64,000 bases of DNA from Aphanomyces cochlioides. Taxonomy: Eukaryota; Oomycota; Saprolegniomycetes; Saprolegniales; Verrucalvaceae. Of the stretch, positions 29,530 through 41,266 are shown piece after piece (positions within the stretch are counted from its first letter, which is position 1; every line of letters begins with the position of its first letter). The stretch is taken from NCBI GenBank assembly GCA_019828595.1, contig JAHQRK010000016.1:1612001-1676000 (forward strand), in the 5' to 3' direction. The translations under genes and the position numbers were made by a program. The notes beneath the pieces were generated by a model. That model was not told the DNA's origin. It worked only from the letters and a program-made list of their open reading frames with translations, and did no database searches.

Positions 29530-32500
29530 ATGTCCAACGCCAACAGCTGTTCCGAGCTCCGTGTGACCAACACTCACGGAGTCACCATCATTCCAGGTAT
29601 TGTATCACCTCACCCACTTTCGTCGTCCAATCAGGATGGCGGAAGTGGTGTGAGTAATGTCGCTACACCTAACCCTAGGGCCGAAGTGGAGGTCGAGTTC
29701 GACCCCAACAGCGTCTCTGGAGACCAATCTGCGTCTCGCTCCCCCAGCGCTTCACCTGGTGCTCCACTCGCCGGAGTTCCAGGGGGGGTCAACCTCAGTG
29801 GGTCAGTGGTTGACCCCCAGACCACTGTCGTTAACTTGTCTAGCGAAGCCCTCACTCAGGAGGGCGAACCACTGGGGCCTTGTGCCTGTGGTGGCTGCTT
29901 CCCTGGACTCCAATTGGAGTCGATCCCCAGTGAAGGCGGCGAGAAAACGGGGTCCATGCCAGCCCTAGAGGCTACGAGGGCCCCCCCTATGGGCACACCC
30001 TGCGGTTCTGTCTACTTCCCCCCAGGGGCCTCTTCGGAGGGGCGGGGGCGGTATCCCGATTTGGGTTCTCGCCGGAGCAATGGTGTACCCCAGTCACCGT
30101 GCTGCGGGGATGGCATGGATTCCCCTTCTACCCCTGTCACTGGGGGTCTGGCCCCGGCCTTTCTCGTGACCAATGGGACTGAGCCAGCAGCCACCAACCG
30201 CGTCGCCCCCTGTGCTGAGCCTCCTAGAACGGGAGAGGAAGAAGAAAAATCTCAAGAGGACGTGGATATGGTCTCTGGAGACGCCGAGGGGAAGGATTCT
30301 ACTGAAACCGAGGCCTTAACCGACGAGGGAAATACTCAAATTCACTCGGAGGTGGATGGGTCAGGCGACATTAACGGCCAAGCGAAGCCGTGTGATACTC
30401 CTGGAGAAGTTATTCAAGAGGAACAATCGACAAACAATGACAATGACCAGTCAAATCAAGACATTGTCGACAAATCCGTTGCTCAAGGAAATGGCGCTGT
30501 TGATCCTCCTACCGCGGCAGACAAAATACAAGGCGATCAAGAGCAACAAAACGCTGAAAAGGCCAATCCATGGACGCAAAAGACTCCCGGCAAGGATTCA
30601 GCTTCGTCCAAGAAAGATTCCAAGCAAGGCAATGCCCCCAAAGGCGCGAAACATCGCAACACTGGTGCTCATGCTATTGCCGATGACGATATTGCGCGAT
30701 GCGAGGCCATGGCGGACGCATTCTACAAAGACTCTGGTGACATGGACGCCTTCATTGAAAACATTTTGCTCACCCCCCAGTCCCAAGTGTACGAGCTCAC
30801 AGTCAAGTTGGGCGAAGCCTACAAGGACTGGTCCGAAAAAGTCATATGCGATCAATTTGTCAAGGAAAATCCTGGTTCGTTATGGGGCTCCAAATTTCCG
30901 AACATTTTGATCCACAAGAAGAACCCACAGACCATTGTGATCTCAAGTTACAACTTGTCTACGTGCGTGGAAATGGGAGGCACAACGTTTCGACTTGGTG
31001 GCAAAGACTTCCTGGTTCCCAAATACTCGCGTTATGGCAACAACTACTACGTTACGTTCAACAAGGTCAGTCACCCTTCGATGGCCAAGGCAATTGTCAA
31101 GAAAATGGCTGCATTGACCAAGTCAGTGATAGCAGCATTCAACCCTACTGCTGGTCAGAACATCAAGTCGCCGCATTTGAGAGTCATTTTCAAGTCGTCT
31201 GCGCCTCCTGCAGTGTTGGTACCAAAATCCGGCGACGCACTACGCGAAATCACCATTACGGATCCGTCGGGTCAGCCTTTTGTCGTCGTGTTTCAGCACA
31301 AGATCGCTGCTCTGAACAAGACATTGCCTCCGTCGATTGTTTCACGACGTGCAGAGGCCAAGGCTGAAAAAGCGAAGGCAAAAGCGGCCAAGGCAGCGGC
31401 AAAATCTCCTCCGTCAGGAGAAAAAGAACCTGAACATGATGGAGACGATCATGATCAAGACCCTGGAACAAATGCGGAAGGCAAGGCCGACTCAACTGAG
31501 GCATCTGAAGATGGTCAAGATGAACAACCACAGCCAACAGCTCCTTCTCATGGCTCTGATGTCGATATGTCTGGTGACAGCGATCCCCCTAACAACAATG
31601 GACAAGACAAACAACAAGAAGATGTGGAAATGTCTACCAACGAATCGCCCGCTCTTGCTCCACCAAGTGAGCAGCCCAAGAACTCGCTGGACCTTCAATT
31701 GGTAACGGGCTACCGGTCTGGACCAGCTCCAAAACGTACTTTGCCTTCGTCCCCACGTTTGGATCCCCTGCCGACATCCAACCGTTTTCATATCCTCGAA
31801 GAAGACGACGTGGAACTCTCGTTTGAAGACTTTGCAGTGCCTCGAATTGTATTGGAAGATTCAAGTGCGCCACGCCCGAAAAAGACCAAAGGCAAAGCGA
31901 AGAAACAACGACTTAACAAGTCTGCTGCAGCCCACCTCGAATTGGCGAAGAAGATCATTCGAGACAAGAAAGTCGAAGGCAGTATCACCGAATGTCAACG
32001 CATTTTGCGAGATGATCCTCAGCTCGTTTCACATGCTATGTACGCACAAGATGAAGACCTCAGTTTGTTTCAGTCACTTGTTGCAACCAAGACTATTGAG
32101 CGCAAGATGGCTTTGTTAAAAGCTCAAGGCAAGCCTCACAACTACAAACATCACGTCAACTTCATGGCTCAATACAAGATTCACCCGTCAGAAATCTTGG
32201 AAGAATTGACCACGGACATACCAGAGATCAAGCGCATCCTCTTTGCACTTGCTACGATTGACTTATTCCTCTCAAATCGGGCCCCAGACCTCTACACAAA
32301 CTCGGAGGCACTGACTGTTCTATTGAACCAAGAAGCAACAAGATTGCCTGACACCAACTGCTTGACGGACTGGTCGCTGTTTGCTTTGATCGAAAACTTC
32401 AGCGACAATCTCGAGAAGTTCACTTTGCCGGCTCCCGTCTTGTCGGCCATCTCGATGCTCAAAAGCATCACCAACAATTACCACATCGACGAGCTCTGCA

Positions 32501-32568
32501 GCAAAGCTCACCACTCCATGAACGCCGACGAAATTGATCCCCTCGATTTGGAGGACGATCAACTCTAA
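29530..32568 (+). CDS. LINE ORF1 protein (1012 aa), copy F
   Basis: Open over the full length and apparently identical in sequence to ORF1 of E. The frame is also open upstream through the 5' UTR into the satellite, where an in-frame ATG (AAAATGCATC, near 29390) lies in the flanking monomer. A read-through satellite transcript could therefore give an N-terminally extended ORF1. The element's own ATG at 29530 is preferred because every copy has it. Confidence 0.83.
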   Translation: MSNANSCSELRVTNTHGVTIIPGIVSPHPLSSSNQDGGSGVSNVATPNPRAEVEVEFDPNSVSGDQSASRSPSASPGAPLAGVPGGVNLSGSVVDPQTTVVNLSSEALTQEGEPLGPCACGGCFPGLQLESIPSEGGEKTGSMPALEATRAPPMGTPCGSVYFPPGASSEGRGRYPDLGSRRSNGVPQSPCCGDGMDSPSTPVTGGLAPAFLVTNGTEPAATNRVAPCAEPPRTGEEEEKSQEDVDMVSGDAEGKDSTETEALTDEGNTQIHSEVDGSGDINGQAKPCDTPGEVIQEEQSTNNDNDQSNQDIVDKSVAQGNGAVDPPTAADKIQGDQEQQNAEKANPWTQKTPGKDSASSKKDSKQGNAPKGAKHRNTGAHAIADDDIARCEAMADAFYKDSGDMDAFIENILLTPQSQVYELTVKLGEAYKDWSEKVICDQFVKENPGSLWGSKFPNILIHKKNPQTIVISSYNLSTCVEMGGTTFRLGGKDFLVPKYSRYGNNYYVTFNKVSHPSMAKAIVKKMAALTKSVIAAFNPTAGQNIKSPHLRVIFKSSAPPAVLVPKSGDALREITITDPSGQPFVVVFQHKIAALNKTLPPSIVSRRAEAKAEKAKAKAAKAAAKSPPSGEKEPEHDGDDHDQDPGTNAEGKADSTEASEDGQDEQPQPTAPSHGSDVDMSGDSDPPNNNGQDKQQEDVEMSTNESPALAPPSEQPKNSLDLQLVTGYRSGPAPKRTLPSSPRLDPLPTSNRFHILEEDDVELSFEDFAVPRIVLEDSSAPRPKKTKGKAKKQRLNKSAAAHLELAKKIIRDKKVEGSITECQRILRDDPQLVSHAMYAQDEDLSLFQSLVATKTIERKMALLKAQGKPHNYKHHVNFMAQYKIHPSEILEELTTDIPEIKRILFALATIDLFLSNRAPDLYTNSEALTVLLNQEATRLPDTNCLTDWSLFALIENFSDNLEKFTLPAPVLSAISMLKSITNNYHIDELCSKAHHSMNADEIDPLDLEDDQL

Positions 32569-32646
32569 GGCTTCTATCCCCTGCTTCAATCCATTTCAAC
32601 CTCCCCTCTGACCCCTCCATTCTACTCATTTTCATCTGTACTCGTG

Positions 32647-35600
32647 ATGATTGACAACAACTTCTCCGATGTCCCAACTGAACTCGTGGACTGGGACCCA
32701 CAAATCATCTCCCTCAACACCAATGGCTTCTCCAACAGTCATCGGTACATCCTCGACAAACTATCAAGTGTTCACGACGTTTCCTTTATCCAAGAAACCC
32801 GTTTCCGCACGCCAAGTCTCCACGACCGTGTTGCGTTCCATTGGCAACGCATCACAAACCACGAAGGCTCTTTGTTCTTTGAAGAGCCTATTTACCCTGA
32901 AGTATCCACGTCGCCAGCCACTGGAGGTCTGGCTACGTTGATACATCCTCACTCTCCTTTGAAGAACGCCACTCAAGTCCCTCATGACAACCCAGTGCTT
33001 CGTGGCCGTTATCTACAAGTGCGATGTACTCTGGGTCCACTGACAGTCGTTCTCCACAATATCTATGCACCGGCAGCCTTCCAACAACGAGCAAGTTACT
33101 TCGAAGAATTGCCACGCGACTTTCCTCCACATGCGCTCCACATTGTTGGAGGAGATTTCAACTGCACTCTCAACAAAGATTTGGATTCGTTGAGACCCAG
33201 TACCTCCACCATGGCCGGCACCCTTCAACTGGAACAATGGATGCACAGTTTGTCTCTGGTGGATCTGTTTCGCCGTCAAAACCCCGTGGCAAGAACCTTC
33301 ACAAGTCCCACACTCACCAACCGACTCGACTACATCTTTTGTTCGTCCACCTTGGCGGGTCTTCGTCATTGGAAGGCGACGCACATGCCACACGTTCCAC
33401 AGGCTGACCACGTGGCTTGTCGTATCATCTCAAAGCGTCAAACATTGCGCCATGGCTCTGGATCATGGAAAGCTCCAACTTGGCTACTTCGTCTACCACG
33501 AGCGGCCGAGATTGTTCATGGATGTCTGGATCGATTTTTGGACAAGTCTCCAACATTCCACAATATCTCCAAGGCCTACGACATGCTGGTCAATGATATC
33601 CGCTCCCAACTCAAAGAATTCCATTCTCAACGATTGGAGAAACAACGTCTGCCGTTGAAGAAGTTAGCTGTCGAGATCGCTTCGCTTTTGCAAGTCCCCA
33701 ACATGCGCCAAGATTCAGTGCTGGTGGATCGAGTGCGAGACCTTCAAAAGCAAATTCACGAGCTGCAAGATCGAGACAAGCAGTTTCGTCAAGACCAGGC
33801 GTTCCAACTTCACTTGTACAAAGCAGAGCGCTCGTCCAAGTTCCACTTCATGTCCCCTGTCCCTACCCCCTTGAAGAAGACAGTCTTCAAAGAGTTGGTG
33901 GATGTCAATGGAAATGTTGTCTCCAATCAACAAGGCATGTCTGACGTCCTGGTCGACTACTACAAGGACTTGTTTGCAGCTCCCGAGGTGCAGCGATCTG
34001 GAGACGAAGTGTCGTCATTTCTGACCCCATTGACTCGACACAAGCAACTGCCAGAGCAAGCCCAGAAAGAGCTGTCGGCTCCCTTGCGCGCCAACGAGTT
34101 CTATCATGCTATTCGACACAGCAGTTCGAACTCAGCGCCAGGTCCCAACGCTCTGCCATTCGAAGTCCTCAAACTTGCACCTCACAAGTGGTCGTTGGTA
34201 TTGGAGCTGCTATTCACACACCAGCTCCATTCTCACCCTCGCTTGACTCCCATGCAACTTGTCAGTACGCTGGTGTTGCTGCACAAGAAAGGCCCCAAGT
34301 CACAAGCCAAGAACTATCGGCCCATTAGCCTACTCAACACGGATGTGAAAATCCTGACGAGTATTCTGGCTTATCGACTCCAGCGCCACATTCGGCACAT
34401 CATCCACCCGGACCAGCAAGGCTTTATCCGTCGAAGCAATATCCAAACCAATATTGCACGACTGGATGACATGCTGCACCACATCAAACTACACAGTCCG
34501 TCCTCGATGGTGGCACTGCTTGACTTTGAGAAAGCTTTTGATCGCGTGGACCACGCGTACTTGCTCCGCGTCCTCCGTCACTATGGCTTTCCCGAAACCT
34601 TTGTTGCCATGGTTCGCGTACTGTACTCGGGCCGCAAGTCTCGCATCTTGGTGAACGGCTTCTTGTCCAAGCCAGTTCACATCTCACGCGGTGTGTTGCA
34701 AGGTGATCCACTGTCGCCACTTCTGTTTGTGATCGCTTTGGAACCGATGTGCCAACTCCTACGGCAACACTCCAACTATGGCATCAAGTGTGGGGATCGC
34801 TACCACACTGGGAGTTACTTTGCCGACGACTCGCAACTCTATGCGGCAAATGAGACGTGCCTCCACCGGCAGCTTGCATTGGTTCAAACCTTTTGCGACA
34901 AGTCTGGTTTCCGACTCAACGTAGACAAGACCCAAATTCTGACCTACAGCCAGTTGAATGGGAACCTTGCCTCACTACAAGTTACTTCCGACAGTCCCGT
35001 GAAGGCTCTTGGTATCTTGGTTGCGCCCAATCTTTCTCCATTGGCACGTTTCAATTACGTGTTTGAGAAGTTTGTGGCTCGCTTGTCTTTGTGGCTCTAC
35101 AAGGCTCGAACCATGGCCGGAAAAGTCACTATCCTGCACAGCATAAGTCTGCCTGTGTTATGGTACCAACTGGCTTTTGTCCCTGCCGACAAAGACCTGG
35201 CCAAAAAGATCGACAAGGCCATGCTTCAATTTATGCATGGTGAAGAAATCAACCCATCCTCCTCTGTCCATGGCCTCCGTTTGATCAAAAAGGAGATCAT
35301 ATTCATGCCGAAGAAGTCCGGTGGCTTAGGCCTGCACCATGCACTTGCTTTATGGCAACAACACAACCGCTCTGTCATGATCAGATGCATTCAAGCCATC
35401 ACCACCCCACCCCGCAAGTCTGCCATGTCTGCCTGGATTACGCCGGGCTATACTCTCCTCGAGAAGGCTTTTCATCCATGGGGTTCCCCCGAGATCTCCT
35501 CTTGGCAAATGGCTCTTCTGCATTCATCAGACAACTGTACAAGAATCCCAATATCACTCCAATGTGGAAAGCCTTATTGAGTAGCTGGTTTGAATCCCGC

Positions 35601-36702
35601 TGGACTCCGTACGGCTGTCCAAATCACATCTCATCTTTGGATGTTCCCCTTTGGCACAACTCGTATCTGCCTGGACTCGAAGACCTATACGATCAGTGCT
35701 CTACATCGACGCAAGACCAAGCCAATGTATTGGCTTCGCTTCACATCACGAAGTTGTCGCATTTGTTGACTCCGTGTCAGCGAGTTTGGCCAGCTTCGAT
35801 CTTGTTTCGACAAAATCAACCGTGCCTGCCGCCAAGCCAATTTTGTCCCTCCAACGAAACAATGGATCTCAATCTTGGTGACCAAGTTATCACGATTGTT
35901 TGAGATTGTTTCTGAAGAGGATGCTCCCGTGTTCCACTTGCCGACGCCAAGCTCTGAATGGATGGAATGGCACTGGATAATTGACCCTGACTCGAGTCCG
36001 ATCTTGTTGGCGCTTGCGACTTCGAAATCGGCTAAGATCAGAGCTTCTCCAGCTGTCAGCTCGTCCATTCTTCCTACCAAGCATCTCAACCTGCCATCCA
36101 ACTTTTACGAAGACCCCAAGCGCCTTACCCAACTTGCCGCCTTCCTCCAACCCGACCACATTCTCCCTCGATATGGAGAGTTCATTTTCAAGACCCTTCT
36201 CCGCGCCAACGCCATGCAATATCTGTTTCAGTACCAAGACCCCAAGCCGACGTGTGTCTTCTGTCGTGTCAATGAGACGTACGAGCATTTCCTGTTCTCT
36301 TGTGGATATGGTCAATCTGTTTGGTATTCCTTCAAGACAATCCAGCGACTGCTCGAGTGTTCCTTTCCGTCCACGTGTCTGGAAATGTTCTACGAGACGC
36401 CCAAGCCGTCCGATGGATACTACATCCGTGGCTATCTGAAGATCTGGCCGATTGTCCGAGCCTGCGTGTATTATCAAATATGGCTCCAACGTGCCGATCG
36501 CACCTTTCGACCCGACCTCACAGCGAAGAGTCCGATAGAAGTTGCCATTCATGCTGCCTCTTTGATCAAGCTACATCTACAACAGCTCCTGGTTGATCTC
36601 CCTCTCAAGAAGGGATACACCAAGGTATTCAATGTGCTCAAGCATCTATCTTCGGACCCCTGGTTACGTCAACACGCCATTCCTGACAGTGTCGTTTCAT
36701 GA
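32647..36702 (+). pseudogene. LINE ORF2 with -1 and +1 frameshifts, copy F
   Basis: Intact through the endonuclease and RT. The C6 run then has five Cs (35486-35490), which shifts the frame at about residue 947 and ends translation at 35580. An extra T at 35805-35807 returns the sequence to the original frame, and the CCHC finger and C-terminus are open again to the stop at 36700-36702. Translation would stop before the second shift, so the product lacks the last about 375 residues. It also has D-to-A in ETFVAMV. Confidence 0.92.
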
Positions 36703-36847
36703 GTGAGCTGACGGCTCACCACTTCATCTCCTGTTCAATGACCACTTTGCCATATTCTGTTTTCCAAGTTCTATTTATACAGTACGAGGCAAATTAGTAA
36801 GTCATTAGGGCCTTTGCTCAAAAATAAGGTTAATACAACTCATTTAA
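36703..36847 (+). other. 3' UTR of copy F (145 nt)
   Basis: Identical in structure to that of E, including the one-base loss in the stop-codon hairpin. The terminus is CTCATTTAA. Confidence 0.8.
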
Positions 36848-38090
36848 CCAAGCATCAACTTGGTCCGAAATCAACACGCGAGAGTCCCAAGCATACCCCA
36901 CAAACTGCATCTCGATGCCACTTTTTCTCCACTTTTGGTACCCACGTGCCACATGCACATCTCGACCCCATCGAGATACCCACTCGCCACGTCTGGCATG
37001 TTTGAAAGGTGTCATGCTCGTGTGGTGGACGACCAAGCACCAACTTGGTCCGAAATCAACACGCGAGAGTCCCAAGCATACCCCACAAACTGCATCTCGA
37101 TGCCACTTTTTCTCCACTTTTGGTACCCACGTGCCACATGCATATCTCGACCCCATCGAGATACCCACTCGCCACGTCTGGCATGTTTGAAAGGTGTCAT
37201 GCTCGTGTGGTGGACGACCAAGCACCAACTTGGTCCGAAATCAACACGCGAGAGTCCCAAGCATACCCCACAAACTGCATCTCGATGCCACTTTTTCTCC
37301 ACTTTTGTACCCACGTGCCACATGCATATCTCGACCCCATCGAGATACCCACTCGCCACGTCTGGCATGTTTGAAAGGTGTCATGCTCGTGTGGTGGACG
37401 ACCAAGCACCAACTTGGTCCGAAATCAACACGCGAGAGTCCCAAGCATACCCCACAAACTGCATCTCGATGCCACTTTTTCTCCACTTTTGGTACCCACG
37501 TGCCACATGCATATCTCGACCCCATCGAGATACCCACTCGCCACGTCTGGCATGTTTGAAAGGTGTCATGCTCGTGTGGTGGACGACCAAGCACCAACTT
37601 GGTCCGAAATCAACACGCGAGAGTCCCAAGCATACCCCACAAACAGCATCTCGATGCCACTTTTTCTCCACTTTTGGTACCCACGTGCCACATGCACATC
37701 TCGACCCCATCGAGATACCCACTCGCCACGTCTGGCATGTTTGAAAGGTGTCATGCTCGTGTGGTGGACGACCAAGCACCAACTTGGTCCGAAATCAACA
37801 CGCGAGAGTCCCAAGCATACCCCACAAACTGCATCTCGATGCCACTTTTTCTCCACTTTTGGTACCCACGTGCCACATGCATATCTCGACCCCATCGAGA
37901 TACCCACTCGCCACGTCTGGCATGTTTGAAAGGTGTCATGCTCGTGTGGTGGACGACCAAGCACCAACTTGGTCCGAAATCAACACGCGATAGTCCCAAG
38001 CATACCCCACAAAATGCATCTCGATGCCACTTTTTCTCCACTTTTGGTACCCACGTGCCACATGCACATCTCGACCCCATCGAGATACCC
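36848..38090. repeat. Satellite block S3 (about 6.7 monomers)
   Basis: Same start and end phases as S2. Most monomers are the AAACTGC / AAGCACCAAC type seen in S6; the last is AAAATGC with GATAGTCC, matching the last monomer of S2. One monomer has lost a G (TTTTGTACC near 37307). One has AAACAGC. Confidence 0.95.
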
Positions 38091-38151
38091 ACTTCCGAAT
38101 TTGCCTCGTACCCCTCAAGTCAAGAAGTTATCAAGTGCCGCCGCGCTCAAA

Positions 38152-41100
38152 ATGTCCAACGCCAACAGCTGTTCCGAGCTCCGTGTGACCAACACTCACG
38201 GAGTCACCATCATTCCAGGTATTGTATCACCTCACCCACTTTCGTCGTCCAATCAGGATGGCGGAAGTGGTGTGAGTAATGTCGCTACACCTAACCCTAG
38301 GGCCGAAGTGGAGGTCGAGTTCGACCCCAACAGCGTCTCTGGAGACCAATCTGCGTCTCGCTCCCCCAGCGCTTCACCTGGTGCTCCACTCGCCGGAGTT
38401 CCAGGGGGGGTCAACCTCAGTGGGTCAGTGGTTGACCCCCAGACCACTGTCGTTAACTTGTCTAGCGAAGCCCTCACTCAGGAGGGCGAACCACTGGGGC
38501 CTTGTGCCTGTGGTGGCTGCTTCCCTGGACTCCAATTGGAGTCGATCCCCAGTGAAGGCGGCGAGAAAACGGGGTCCATGCCAGCCCTAGAGGCTACGAG
38601 GGCCCCCCCTATGGGCACACCCTGCGGTTCTGTCTACTTCCCCCAGGGGCCTCTTCGGAGGGGCGGGGGCGGTATCCCGATTTGGGTTCTCGCCGGAGCA
38701 ATGGTGTACCCCAGTCACCGTGCTGCGGGGATGGCATGGATTCCCCTTCTACCCCTGTCACTGGGGGTCTGGCCCCGGCCTTTCTCGTGACCAATGGGAC
38801 TGAGCCAGCAGCCACCAACCGCGTCGCCCCCTGTGCTGAGCCTCCTAGAACGGGAGAGGAAGAAGAAAAATCTCAAGAGGACGTGGATATGGTCTCTGGA
38901 GACGCCGAGGGGAAGGATTCTACTGAAACCGAGGCCTTAACCGACGAGGGAAATACTCAAATTCACTCGGAGGTGGATGGGTCAGGCGACATTAACGGCC
39001 AAGCGAAGCCGTGTGATACTCCTGGAGAAGTTATTCAAGAGGAACAATCGACAAACAATGACAATGACCAGTCAAATCAAGACATTGTCGACAAATCCGT
39101 TGCTCAAGGAAATGGCGCTGTTGATCCTCCTACCGCGGCAGACAAAATACAAGGCGATCAAGAGCAACAAAACGCTGAAAAGGCCAATCCATGGACGCAA
39201 AAGACTCCCGGCAAGGATTCAGCTTCGTCCAAGAAAGATTCCAAGCAAGGCAATGCTCCCAAAGGCGCGAAACACCGCAACACTGGTGCTCATGCTGTTG
39301 CCGATGACGACATTGCGCGATGCGAAGCCATGGCGGACGCATTCTACAAAGACTCTGGTGACATGGACGCCTTCATTGAAAACATTTTGCTCACCCCCCA
39401 GTCCCAAGTGTACGAGCTCACAGTCAAGTTGGGCGAAGCCTACAAGGACTGGTCCGAAAAAGTCATCTGCGATCAATTTGTCAAGGAAAATCCTGGTTCG
39501 TTATGGGGCTCCAAATTTCCGAACATTTTGATCCACAAGAAGAACCCACAGACCATTGTGATCTCAAGTTACAACTTGTCTACGTGCGTGGAAATGGGAG
39601 GCACAACGTTTCGACTTGGTGGCAAAGGCTTCCTGGTTCCCAAGTACTCGCGTTATGGCAACAACTACTACGTTACGTTCAACAAGGTCAGTCACCCTTC
39701 GATGGCCAAGGCGATTGTCAAGAAAATGGCTGCATTGACCAAGTCAGTGATAGCAGCATTCAACCCTACTGCTGGTCAGAACATCAAGTCGCCGCATTTG
39801 AGAGTCATTTTCAAGTCGTCTGCGCCTCCTGCAGTGTTGGTGCCAAAATCCGGCGACGCACTACGCGAAATCACCATTACGGATCCGTCGGGTCAGCCTT
39901 TTGTCGTCGTGTTTCAGCACAAGATCGCTGCTCTGAACAAGACATTGCCTCCGTCGATTGTTTCACGACGTGCAGAGGCCAAGGCTGAAAAAGCGAAGGC
40001 AAAAGCGGCCAAGGCAGCGGCAAAGTCTCCTCCGTCAGGAGAAAAAGAACCTGAACATGATGGAGACGATCATGATCAAGACCCTGGAACAAATGCGGAA
40101 GGCGAGGCCGACTCAACTGAGGCATCTGGAGATCGTCAAGATGAACAACCACAGCCAACAGCTCCTTCTCATGGCTCTGATGTCGATATGTCTGGTGACA
40201 GCGATCCCCCTAACAACAATGGACAAGACAAACAACAAGAAGATGTGGAAATGTCTACCAACGAATCGCCCGCTCTTGCTCCACCAAGTGAGCAGCCCAA
40301 GAACTGCTGGACCTTCAATTGGTAACGGGCTACCGGTCTGGACCAGCTCCAAAACGTACTTTGCCTTCGTCCCCACGTTTGGATCCCCTGCCGACATCCA
40401 ACCGTTTTCATATTCTCGAAGAAGACGACGTGGAACTCTCGTTTGAAGACTTTGCAGTGCCTCGAATTATATTGGAAGATTCAAGTGCGCCACGCCCGAA
40501 AAAGACCAAAGGCAAAGCGAAGAAACAACGACTTAACAAGTCTGCTGCAGCCCACCTCGAATTGGCGAAGAAGATCATTCGAGACAAGAAAGTCGAAGGC
40601 AGTATCACCGAATGTCAACGCATTTTGCGAGATGATCCTCAGCTCGTTGCACATGCTATGTACGCACAAGATGAAGACCTCAGTTTGTTTCAGTCACTTG
40701 TTGCAACCAAGACTATTGAGCGCAAGATGGCTTTGTTAAAAGCTCAAGGCAAGCCTCACAACTACAAACATCACGTCAACTTCATGGCTCAATACAAGAT
40801 TCACCCGTCAGAAATCTTGGAAGAATTGACCACGGACATACCAGAGATCAAGCGCATCCTCTTTGCACTTGCTACGATTGACTTATTCCTCTCAAATCGG
40901 GCCCCAGACCTCTACACAAACTCGGAGGCACTGACTGTTCTATTGAACCAAGAAGCAACAAGATTGCCTGACACCAACTGCTTGACGGACTGGTCGCTGT
41001 TTGCTTTGATCGAAAACTTCAGCGACAATCTCGAGAAGTTCACTTTGCCGGCTCCCGTCTTGTCGGCCATCTCGATGCTCAAAAGCATCACCAACAATTA

Positions 41101-41188
41101 CCACATCGACGAGCTCTGCAGCAAAGCTCACCACTCCATGAACGCCGACGAAATTGATCCCCTCGATTTGGAGGACGATCAACTCTAA
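38152..41188 (+). pseudogene. LINE ORF1 with two -1 frameshifts, copy G
   Basis: One C is lost in a C6 run (38640-38644) at about residue 163; the frame then ends at 38790. A second single-base loss (GAACTGCTGG for GAACTCGCTGG, 40305) follows after a long open middle segment that stops at 40325. The C-terminal segment is open to TAA at 41186-41188. The middle segment encodes the globular region. Confidence 0.92.
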
Positions 41189-41266
41189 GGCTTCTATCTC
41201 CTGCTTCAATCCATTTCAACCTCCCCTCTGACCCCTCCATTCTACTCATTTTCATCTGTACTCGTG

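Larger units (their letters stand above)
29469..36847 (+). mobile_element. Full-length LINE copy F (7379 bp), ORF2 frameshifted
   Basis: The left junction (GAGATACCCACT, three bases shared with the element start) is identical to that of G. The right junction (CATTTAA/CCAAGCATC) is identical to that of E. Internal variants are mosaic: ORF1 and the 3' end are E-like, while parts of ORF2 (TATGCACCGG, ATGCGCCAAG, IIDPDSSP) are G-like. This is as expected of a copy formed by recombination or conversion between E- and G-type elements. Confidence 0.95.

Noticed and set aside
28965..38090. Target-site duplications for E, F and G.
   Set aside because: Their left and right flanks do not match (for example GAGATACCCAC versus CCAAGCATC). 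The flanks are explained by recombination between copies.
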